DNA from: Pyropia haitanensis
Lineage: Eukaryota; Rhodophyta; Bangiophyceae; Bangiales; Bangiaceae
Direction: 5' to 3'
NCBI GenBank assembly: GCA_008729055.1
Contig: SDUX01000010.1
Span: 1,550,001 to 1,614,000 of the forward strand
Length of the DNA stretch: 64,000 bases
This document shows, piece by piece, positions 31,645 to 40,070 of the stretch; position 1 is the first letter of the stretch; every line of letters begins with the position of its first letter. The position numbers and the translations under genes are program-made. A model generated the notes under the pieces. It saw only the letters and a program-made list of their open reading frames with translations. It was not told where the DNA came from and did not search any database.

Positions 31645-34425
31645 TCACACGCTGATGCCCGTGTCCGTATCCGCCGGGGTCTCGTTGGAAAATGCGCTCA
31701 GCTCGGCGCCGGAAAAGAGGCGCGGCAGAATGCGCAGGCGGATGGGGATGAACGCCACAATGATGAGCGGGAAGAGCAGCCCCGTGTTGAAGAGCGTGTC
31801 AGTGAGGTAAAAGTTGGCCTTGATAAACCAGAGCACCACGAGAAGGAACACTTGCACGGCCGTGTAAAGGTGGATCTTGCGCAGCGGCACCCGACGCACC
31901 ACGTGGTTGGGCGGATACTTCTCGGCCTGCGTAAACCACAGCAGCACCCGCTCCCACAGGCCGTTGCCATCCAGGGTGGCAATCCCAATGTAGAGGAAGA
32001 AGCCGTACAGCACCGACACGGGGATTTGACCGATGGCGTCCTTGAACAGGATGCTCAGGCCAATCAGCACGTGGGTGACAATGCCCGTTACCCGCGTCTC
32101 GCGAGCGCGGACCACCCGCTCGTGTCGTCGACCGTGCGCCTCGTACTCCTCCGTGTCGGCCAGCGCGCGGGCGTGAAGCGGCGAGTGCGGGAGGGCGGCG
32201 TGGGTCCACGTCAGGCCAAACACAGAGGTAACCGCCACCAAAATGGCCACAATCAGCAAGTCCAGATGGTAACCGGGCCCCTTGAGCAGCCGGTTCTCCC
32301 GTCGGTTGACCAACAGCGCCGAGATGTTCTGGTCGAGAAAGAAGAGCGCCGACAGCAGCAGCGCCGACACCAGCGCCAGCGCAATGAACTTGGCGGGGAG
32401 GTCAAAGACGGGCACCACCCACGGCCGGCCCGTGGACGTCACAATGCCAATCCGGTCGGGCACTTCTAGCAGCTCCACCTCCACAGACGACCGGAATGCC
32501 ACGTTGATGGCCGACATGGTCACAATCGCAATGGGGACGCCAAACTCGGACAGCAGCATCCGGATAAAGGGCTTGAGGAGGTAGCTCCGCTTAAACGACA
32601 GCAGCGTGCTGGCGATCAGGTAGGTGCACGATGCCAGCACGAAAGACAGGAGGAACACGTCAGTGGGGCCCTTGTCAGCCAACTTGATCAGCGGCTTGAG
32701 GAACTCGCCAATGAAGATGGCCGCGATGAGCGCCGCAAAGATCTCCTCCGTAAAGTAGCCACAGAAGCGCATGAGGCTGAACGCGTCGGTGACGACCAGA
32801 ACCACCAGGATGGCCGCCGTGAAGAACCCCGTCCACGCATAAAACGGGAGGAAGGGGATTTCCAGCGCGTCCGTCCACGTCGCCAGCACGTTGATGAAGA
32901 CGGTCAGCGGCCCCGTCGTCATGATGATCACCAATGGCTGGCCCGCAAACGCTGCAAACACCACCCCGCTGATGGCCTGCGAAATGAGCGTCTCAATGAC
33001 GCCGATTTCGCCCTTGGCGCTCCCGCCCTGCGCTGTGTTGTCATTGTTGAGCGACCCAAACGCAATGGTGGGCATAAGGATGGCAAAGTAGAGCCACACA
33101 ATAGTGCTCAGGTACTTGAGCAGCGACGCAGAGTCCCGCATCCCGTCCGTCCAGTCACTCAGGTACACAGACGGCTTGTAGCGCCGGCGGATGTCGGCAA
33201 TGAGACCACCACCGAGGCGGCCGCTGCGCTTGAAAAAGTCCTCCTCTCCGTCGTCCACGTCGTCGTCGCCGGCGGCGCCGGTCGACTTGCCCGACGCGCC
33301 CATGTCATCAGAGTGGGAGAACGACGCGGCACTCTCCACGTCATACATGGCCTTGCCGTTGGCGGCGACGGTGGCCACGCCCCCCACCGCCGCCCCGCTG
33401 ACCCGTGGCGCAGCCAAAGACAGCGGGCTGGGCCCCCCCGCGCCATGGACGCCCGCAGCCGCGTGCCCAGTCGCGGCCGGCGGCAGGGCGGGCGGAAGGT
33501 CCCGCGCAAAGTACATGTGGATGGCGCTGCGGAACGCGTCGGCCGACCGCACGGTCGCGGCGGTGGCGTAAAAGTCATCGTCGCAGAGCAGCGACGCGAA
33601 GGAGCGCCCCATCTCGAGCGGCGTCTTGGTGCCCTTGAGCTCCGCCCGCGGCCCCAGCACAATCACCACCCAGCGCGTCAGTGAGTCGTTGACGGCGCCC
33701 AGGTTGGCGGCGTGCGCCAGCCGCGCCACGCCCGCCACCAGCCGGGTGCCCGGCAGGCCGCCCACGGACGCGAGCGGCACGAGGAAGCTTGGGCCCTGGA
33801 TGTTGCGCCGCCAGTGGCGCGCCGTGGAGGACGACTCGGTGGTGCCCGCCACGGGCAGCACTGGCCGGCTCCGCGCCGCGTCCGACGCGTCCTCCCCGGG
33901 CGCGACGGGCCGGGCGAGGCCGAGGACGGGCTCGTAGCCGAGGAGCTCGGCGGTCGCCTCGGCGACGCGGTCTGGCGGGAGGAGCTCCCGGGCGGTCATC
34001 TCGGCGAGCAGCAGCGCCACCACCCCCGCCGAGGTGGTCTCTGGCACGTCCAGCAGCACCACCGAGGCGGGGTCATCCGCAAACCGGAGGAGGTCCTTGG
34101 CGCCCCGCACCTCCGCGTCAATGTCCTTGGGCTCCAGCGGCTCCACGTCGACGAGGAGGGCGCGCTGGAAGAGGCGCCGCCGCCCCCGCCGACGCACCTG
34201 CCTCGCCACCTCCCGCGTCAGCGTCGTCCGCCGCTCCGAGTCGAGGCGCGCCAAGGGGGTGGGGGCGGGGGAGGCGGGCACGGCTGGCGCCGCCGTCGAC
34301 GCGGTCAGTGGGGGGGTGGCGAGGGGGGGGGGCGCCACCAGTGGCGGCACTGCAGTCAGTGGGGGGGTGGCGGGCGGCGCCACCACCAGCGGCGGCACGT
34401 CCGTATGCCGGTCGCCGTCCGCCAT
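31645..34425 (-). CDS. SLC4-family bicarbonate/anion transporter with Band 3 cytoplasmic domain
   Basis: 926-residue plasma-membrane-type transporter, intronless. Residues about 65-340 match a Band_3_cyto-like domain (QGPSFLVPLASVGGLPGT, LTRWVVIVLGPRAELKG, LEMGRSFASLLCDDDFY). The membrane domain from about 430 includes MPTIAFGSLNNDNT, GVVFAAFAGQPLVIIMTTGP, FYAWTGFFTAAILV, VPIAIVTMSAINVAF, ALLLSALFFLDQNISALLVN, GPGYHLDLLIVAILV, HVLIGLSILF and IPVSVLYGFFLYIGIATL, all hallmarks of SLC4 proteins (QPLVI, LDQNI, YHLD). Start is ATG 34425 in GGACCATGG; the frame runs upstream only to a TTG. In an alga it is a candidate for bicarbonate uptake or pH regulation; substrate and ion coupling cannot be read. 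Having the cytoplasmic domain, it resembles animal and algal SLC4 more than plant borate exporters. Confidence 0.92.
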   Translation of the reverse strand: MADGDRHTDVPPLVVAPPATPPLTAVPPLVAPPPLATPPLTASTAAPAVPASPAPTPLARLDSERRTTLTREVARQVRRRGRRRLFQRALLVDVEPLEPKDIDAEVRGAKDLLRFADDPASVVLLDVPETTSAGVVALLLAEMTARELLPPDRVAEATAELLGYEPVLGLARPVAPGEDASDAARSRPVLPVAGTTESSSTARHWRRNIQGPSFLVPLASVGGLPGTRLVAGVARLAHAANLGAVNDSLTRWVVIVLGPRAELKGTKTPLEMGRSFASLLCDDDFYATAATVRSADAFRSAIHMYFARDLPPALPPAATGHAAAGVHGAGGPSPLSLAAPRVSGAAVGGVATVAANGKAMYDVESAASFSHSDDMGASGKSTGAAGDDDVDDGEEDFFKRSGRLGGGLIADIRRRYKPSVYLSDWTDGMRDSASLLKYLSTIVWLYFAILMPTIAFGSLNNDNTAQGGSAKGEIGVIETLISQAISGVVFAAFAGQPLVIIMTTGPLTVFINVLATWTDALEIPFLPFYAWTGFFTAAILVVLVVTDAFSLMRFCGYFTEEIFAALIAAIFIGEFLKPLIKLADKGPTDVFLLSFVLASCTYLIASTLLSFKRSYLLKPFIRMLLSEFGVPIAIVTMSAINVAFRSSVEVELLEVPDRIGIVTSTGRPWVVPVFDLPAKFIALALVSALLLSALFFLDQNISALLVNRRENRLLKGPGYHLDLLIVAILVAVTSVFGLTWTHAALPHSPLHARALADTEEYEAHGRRHERVVRARETRVTGIVTHVLIGLSILFKDAIGQIPVSVLYGFFLYIGIATLDGNGLWERVLLWFTQAEKYPPNHVVRRVPLRKIHLYTAVQVFLLVVLWFIKANFYLTDTLFNTGLLFPLIIVAFIPIRLRILPRLFSGAELSAFSNETPADTDTGISV

Positions 34426-34599
34426 GGTCCCCGGCCGAGGGGGCGGGGAGGAGCACACGTCGGCCGCCGCAGCAGCGAAGGTACCGGGTGCCGTCTCGGG
34501 GGCGGGTAGAGTAGGCGGTGAGGGGATGTTCCCCAGCGGAACGGTGGCGGCGGCGGCGCGCTCGTCAGTGAAGAGACGGCACCCAGGCGCGCGGCGATG

Positions 34600-34634
<35 letters not shown>

Positions 34635-35161
34635 CGCGCTCCCAGCACAAAGCGGCGTGGAGCGGCAGTGCACGGGCGCGGGCCACGAACGGAGGCAGAG
34701 GCGCGGGGCCCAAACGGGCATGCGCTTGGGCGGGAACCGCCGCCGCCGGCGAGACGACCTAGAGCTGGGGCCTCGAGGTCAGAGGTCGGCAGACACCCAC
34801 CGCACGGGGAGGGGGGGGGGGGGGGCGACGCCCCGCATCGCGCCGGTTCAGTCAGTTCGGGGGCGGCCGGAGGCCGACGGCGGGGCCCTCCGCCGGCGGG
34901 CCCCGCCATTGACCGGCACGAGACGCTCGTGCGGGGATGGGCCAAAACCGCAGCCTCTGATCCCGCGGTCTGACGGATGTACTTTTACTGTGATCCTCCT
35001 CAGTCTACAGATGTACTGATCCATCTGGACGTCAACCCCGTAGTTCCTTCAATTTTCTCGCACGTGTCGCGTCACTTGCGTCCCGCCCACGGCTGCCGGC
35101 ATCCCTCGCCCCGACCTAGCCACCCGGTCGACCCGCCGTTGCCCCCCGCCCCACCGGTACG
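34426..35161. other. divergent promoter region
   Basis: Shared upstream region of the SLC4 gene (minus) and the mS33 gene (plus). Contains a GCC/GGC triplet run at 34598-34636, a G14 run near 34810 and a less GC-rich stretch (34970-35060) before mS33. No coding signal. Confidence 0.5.
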
Positions 35162-36089
35162 ATGGCGGCCGCCCTCTGTCGGCTGGCGCTGGCGCGGCCA
35201 CTCGGCCATGGCGCCGCCGCCGTGCAGCCATTGCTGGCGCCCCACTGTCTGGCGCCTGTCCCTGCCGAGCGCGGCGTCCTCGCGGCGCCGCGCGGCGGCG
35301 AGCCCGCACGGCGTCGCCGCCTCGCCACTGCGCCGCCGCCGCCGCCGCCGTCGCCGCCGCCCCCGCCCCGCAAGGACGTGGCGGACATGACCGACGCGGA
35401 GAAGCTGGCGTCGATTGCGGCTGGCGTTTCCCCCGCGTGTGGCACCCGTTATGTGGAGCTGTCGGCGGCCGTTTTTGGCGGCGCCGTGCCCGCCCGGCCG
35501 GGCGAGCCGGGCACCCGGACGGGCCGTAAGATCCTGCGGGCGCCGCTCAAGGGCCCCGCCTTTATGGATTGGTGCGTTGACCACAGGCCTGTGCGACACT
35601 GCTTGTGCTCCTCTTTGTTGTTTTTTTCGTTTTTTTGTGTCGCTGTGTTTTGGGGAGGAGTGTGTGACACGCGCGGACAGGTGACGGCCAGCAGCTGCGA
35701 GCGGCTCTCTCTTCGCTGCTGCTCGGTGAATTTTCTCAGAGGCTGCCGGCAGTGCCCAACAGTTTGCTTTTGGTTTGCAGGCACGGGCGCTGCTGTTCTC
35801 TGCTCTGGACCGTCGGTTGCGTTCTGACACGTCGACTGGCGACGGCTCGTCCGTGTCCTCTCCTGTGGCCGACGTTACTTTGGCTTGCGTCTCGCTGCTT
35901 GGGCTGGGCTTCTTCCTCATGTGTGCAATGGGCTCCACGTGTTTTATCTTGTTTTGTTGTGGCGGGCACAGGTACATGCCTGCCGGAGGCCCGGACAGCC
36001 ACTTCCAGTCTGACAAGCGAATGCGGTGGAAGGCCAAGCAGGACGCGATGCGTGAGTCAGCCAAGGGGGGCGCCAAAGAGGAGGTGTGA
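35162..36089 (+). CDS. mitochondrial small ribosomal subunit protein mS33
   Basis: 175-residue nuclear-encoded mitoribosomal protein in two exons: 35162-35571 and 35972-36089. The 400-base intron (GTGCGT...GGCACAG, phase 2) is T-rich. The N-terminal 60-70 residues, rich in Arg, Ala and Leu, look like a mitochondrial presequence, followed by a Pro run. The conserved core spans YVELSAAVFGG, RTGRKILRAPLKGP and, across the splice junction, MDW-YMPAGG. This matches the plant/fungal mS33 pattern of ...KIL..PL.G....WYP and a basic, charged tail (here KRMRWKAKQDAMRESAKGG). ATG 35162 opens the frame. Splicing is supported by exact frame continuity and by the family motif re-forming at the junction. 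A cryptic acceptor (TTTGCAG) inside the intron at about 35775-35781 could give a minor isoform. Confidence 0.82.
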
Positions 36090-36745
36090 GCTGGGCGCTG
36101 TCGTGGGCGCGATGACGTTTGTGTATGTGTTTTTTTGTGGGTGTGGCGTGCTTGTGAAGTTGCCTCTCGGCCCCCTTTCGCTGCGCTCTCCTGCTTTCTC
36201 TGTTCTGTGTGGGTGTCATCCCTGTATAGCTGTGCCGTGCTCGCTCGAGCTTGCCCCGATTCCTTGTCACCGGAGGTGCCTCGCTAACCGTGACCGTGCA
36301 GTACTGTGGTAGGGACTGATGGGGCTCGGGTGTTGATCGTGCGAACATGCTGTTCTCCCTTTACAGCCTGTTACGCACGCTCGATGTCAGACGTTCATCC
36401 TAGTCTGGCCGCTGGTCACTTGCTCGGCTTGGACGACCAAACGAGTGTGGAGATGCGTTCTTTTCGCAACACCCAAGCAGGAGATAACCCACAGACGGAA
36501 CGCCAGACACTACGCGCTCTGTGCTATGCAAGGAAAGTCTACCCGAGAAATACAGAGACATCTCCGGCCACCGCGGATGGGCTGCGAGCACCAGCAAACC
36601 ACCCGAAAAACAGCTCCGCAAAAACACACCAGAGCCCCCCTTCCAGAGGCCCACGAGATATCAACAAACATACGACAGCAACGGAGGGGAGGCAACAGCG
36701 CAAGCTACAAGACAAAACAATGGCAAATTGACGACGGATGACGCC
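36090..36745. other. 3'-3' intergenic region
   Basis: Between the convergent mS33 and beta-tubulin genes; comparatively AT-rich. TGTG- and GTTTTTTTGTG-type sequence follows the mS33 stop and may serve 3'-end formation. No gene recognised. Confidence 0.5.
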
Positions 36746-38122
36746 TTACGCCGCCTGGTATGGCTCGTCGTAGCTCTGGTCTCCGTTCACCACCCCGCCT
36801 TCCGCGTACTCGTCTTCCTCCTCTTCTCCTTCTACGGTGGCCGCCTCGTACTGCTGCAACTCCGACACCAGGTCGTTCATGTTGGACTCGGCCTCGGTAA
36901 ACTCCATCTCGTCCATTCCCTCGCCCGTGTACCAGTGGAGGAAGGCCTTGCGCTTGAACATAGCAGAGAAGTGGCTGCCGACGCGCTTGAAGATGTCCTG
37001 GATAGCTGTCGAGTTGCCAATGAAAGCCGCTGACATTGTCTCCCCCGTTGGCGCCACGTCGCAGACCGACGCCTTGATGGCGTTCGGGATCCAGTCAATA
37101 AACTGGCCGCTGTTCTTCGTCTGGATAGCGTCCATCTGCTCCTCCACCTCCTTGGTCGACACCTTGCCACGGAAGTACGCCGAGGCAGTCAGGTAACGCC
37201 CGTTCCGTGGGTCACAGTCCGCCATCATGTTCTTGGGGTCAAACATCTGCTTAGTCAGGTCCGCCACTGTCTTCGCACGGTACGCCGTCACGCCGTCGGC
37301 AGAAAGCGGTGCGTAGCCAATCATGAAGAAGTGCAACCGGGGGAAGGGTACCAGGTTCACCGCCAGCTTGCGAAGGTCAGAGTTGAGCTGCCCGGGGAAG
37401 CGCAGGGAGCTGGTGATGCCGGACATGACGCCAGACACGAGCTTGTTCAGGTCGGGGTAGGCAGGCTCCGGCTTCTTCAGAGTGTTGTAGCAAATGTTGT
37501 ACAGCGCCTCGTTGTCAATGCAGAAGACCGCATCCGCATTCTCCACCAGCTGATGGACCGAAAGGGTGCAGTTGTACGGCTCCACAACGGTATCAGACAC
37601 CTTCGGGCTGGGCATGACCGAGTAGGTGCACATCATGCGGTCGGGGAACTCCTCCCGGATCTTTGACACAAGGAGTGTGCCCATACCCGACCCGGTCCCA
37701 CCACCGAGGGAGTGGGTCACCTGGAAGCCCTGCAGACAGTCGCAGCCCTCGGCCTCGCGGCGCACCACATCCAAGACCGAGTCGACCAGCTCCGCCCCCT
37801 CCGTGTAGTGGCCCTTGGCCCAGTTGTTGCCCGCACCAGACTGGCCTGCAACAAAATTGTCAGGCCGGTACAGACCCCCGTGCGGGCCCGCCTTGATCGT
37901 GTCGAGTACGCCAGGCTCCAAGTCGACCAGGACAGCGCGGGGCACATAGCGGCCACCCGATCCCTCGTTGTAGTACACCTCGGCACGGTCCAGCTGCAGA
38001 TCACTGGTGCCAATGTAGGCACCGCTCGAGTCGATGCCGTGCTCCTCGGAAATCACTTCCCAGAACTTGGCACCGATCTGGTTGCCACACTGCCCGGCCT
38101 GGATATGCACAATCTCACGCAT
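36746..38122 (-). CDS. TUBB: beta-tubulin
   Basis: 458-residue, intronless beta-tubulin, the GTP-hydrolysing partner of alpha-tubulin in microtubules. Starts with [17 protein letters not shown], preserving the MREI tetrapeptide used for translation-coupled mRNA autoregulation. The tubulin signature GGGTGSGMG and the conserved [28 protein letters not shown]-like and [18 protein letters not shown] segments are present (here [17 protein letters not shown] and [15 protein letters not shown]). The acidic tail is longer than usual: after EEEEDEY it adds a Gly/Asn/Tyr-containing extension ending in DEPYQAA, where the tail normally ends about 10-15 residues earlier. A C25 tract on the sense strand lies 60-84 bases before the ATG. 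Identity is certain. Confidence 0.98.
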   Translation of the reverse strand: MREIVHIQAGQCGNQIGAKFWEVISEEHGIDSSGAYIGTSDLQLDRAEVYYNEGSGGRYVPRAVLVDLEPGVLDTIKAGPHGGLYRPDNFVAGQSGAGNNWAKGHYTEGAELVDSVLDVVRREAEGCDCLQGFQVTHSLGGGTGSGMGTLLVSKIREEFPDRMMCTYSVMPSPKVSDTVVEPYNCTLSVHQLVENADAVFCIDNEALYNICYNTLKKPEPAYPDLNKLVSGVMSGITSSLRFPGQLNSDLRKLAVNLVPFPRLHFFMIGYAPLSADGVTAYRAKTVADLTKQMFDPKNMMADCDPRNGRYLTASAYFRGKVSTKEVEEQMDAIQTKNSGQFIDWIPNAIKASVCDVAPTGETMSAAFIGNSTAIQDIFKRVGSHFSAMFKRKAFLHWYTGEGMDEMEFTEAESNMNDLVSELQQYEAATVEGEEEEDEYAEGGVVNGDQSYDEPYQAA

Positions 38123-40070
38123 GGTGGCCGGCAGCACAGGGACACACACCAGATAGAGGAGGGGAGGAGAGGAAGGCGGGCGGGGGGGGGGGGGGGGGGG
38201 GGGGGGCAGAATCCCACGAACGCAAAAGAGGGCAGGAGGGTAAAGAGCAGGAGGTGGAAGGGGAAGGCAGATCGATGCGCCCCACCCACGGAGAAGGTGC
38301 GTGGGACACCAACACCGGGTGCGGACGCCCTCCCAAGGGTGCGCGAAGGCTGCGCAGGCACCGCGGCGCGTGCACGTGACGCGGTAAAGGCGGCGGTTCC
38401 GTCCCACCCACGTCGACGACAGCAAACAGACCACACGAACAGGCCGTCGAGCCGGATCGACGTGCCACGGTGTGAGGCACGTTTGGACGCACAACACCAA
38501 GCGGCGCCCACGCAACACTGGTTGGGTTGGCGAGCCAATGGGCGGTGTGCAGGGGCCGCTCGGAGAGGGGGCACCCCCGCCGGCGCGGCCGTCGAGGGTG
38601 GGCCCCGAGGCCGACGCAGCCTTGGCGCCACTTTTTTACACTCGTTCAAACACAGAGCACTGGTCGCTGTCAGACAAGACCGGCGTCAAGGACACTCCCT
38701 TGATTGAAATTGACACAAGTCGGGTCCACCCACTCTCTGAACCAGGACTGATCTGGATCTGATGAAGACCAGGTTGATATCCCAGTACAAGGACGGGAAT
38801 CTAATCGCTGCCGACGCCGAAGTAAGGACCGGCGTTGTTGACCACATGCCAAGCTGCAAGTCCTCGGAGAAGACCACCACCTCAACTCTCCAGATCTTAC
38901 TCCTGTGACGGTCTCGGGCTCAACGGCACCAAGCTGGTACGATGCTCTGATCGCGGCTGCTCCGCTTCATTCCTCTAAGTCTTTCACCTGGCGCTCCGGC
39001 CGTTTGGGTGTGGCTGGCCGGGGTGTGGCCGCAAGATTGGCTACCGCAGCCACCTGGGGCGCCACGAGCGAGACTTCCACGGGCTGGTGGGGGGGAAGTA
39101 TGGACGCGGACGCCGTCACTACTGCCGTTGCTGCTGCTGGCACTGCCGCGACTGGAGAAGGGGGCGCTGCTGACGTCGGCACGGGCATTAGCGGCGGGGC
39201 GTAAACTGTACACGCAGCGCCGGGGGAAAAGGGCCAGCAACAGAAGAAATTGGGCCCTAGCCACAGGGTCACCAGCTGGGCTACGTTCGTGGACCCCCTT
39301 CCCTCCTCTTACCCCCCCTGCCTCTTCAGCTATGCCCATCCCCCCGTGCGCAGCTGTCCGTTCTCCTTTCTTCCCTCCCCTTCCTTCCTTATCACCCTCG
39401 CAGGTCCAGCGCGGGGTGGGTACTTCCCAGTCGCCGCAGAAGGGGTGACACGCTCTCTGGGCCAGCTCTGGGCCGCTCTTGACCCACTCCACTCACGCCG
39501 TTTTGAATATTCAAAACAAAATTACGCACATTTGCACGGTTTGCCAATGAACTGCTGTTGACGAGATAAATAATAGGAGTTGAACGTGTGTGCTGGCACG
39601 CGACGCAGCCCGAGCGCGCGCTGAGAGCGCTCTGGCCTGGGACCTCGAGAGCGCGTCCCGCGGCCGCCCGGGCGCCCGTCCCTTCACCCGCGCTTTGGCT
39701 TACTCGTGCGCCGTCGGACGGCGGGCGCCTTTGGCGTGGCTGTTGACGTCCCGCCACGGACTGGCGTCTCTGCCGTCGAATACTGCCACGTCGCCGCCTC
39801 TGCCACGGACCGCCATCGACTGAGTCTCTGTTGGCACCGCTTGGTGGCCGAGGGTGAACTCTGGGGGACGGGGCGCTGGCGGTGCGACCCCGCGCGGACT
39901 GTCAGACGGAGGGCTGGGGTGACGCTTGCGCCCGTGTTGGGTGGCCCGCGTTTTGTGCTCGAGGCTGGGCTTCAAGCGCGGCGGGTGGCGAGCTCTTCCC
40001 CCTGCTTTTCCGCTTTCTGTCTCTGTTGCTTGTCGCATGCCCACGACGCCGCGGGGGTTGGCCTGCCCCG
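38123..40070. other. divergent intergenic region
   Basis: Upstream of beta-tubulin (minus) and the LRR gene (plus). Includes a less GC-rich island at 38670-38910, where a 49-codon plus-strand frame begins at ATG 38761 (sequence RLISQYKDGNLIAADAEV), possibly a degraded mobile element. An 18-bp AT-rich palindrome lies at 39500-39517. No established gene. Confidence 0.45.
38182..38206 (-). repeat. G25/C25 homopolymer in beta-tubulin leader
   Basis: Uninterrupted G25 on the plus strand, thus C25 on the tubulin sense strand, 60 bases upstream of the start codon. The longest pure G/C homopolymer near a start in the window. Confidence 0.9.

Noticed and set aside
35572..35971. Internal exon inside the mS33 intron (acceptor at about 35781)
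   Set aside because: Direct splicing 35571 to 35972 keeps frame and re-creates the family motif; the internal segment adds unrelated sequence.
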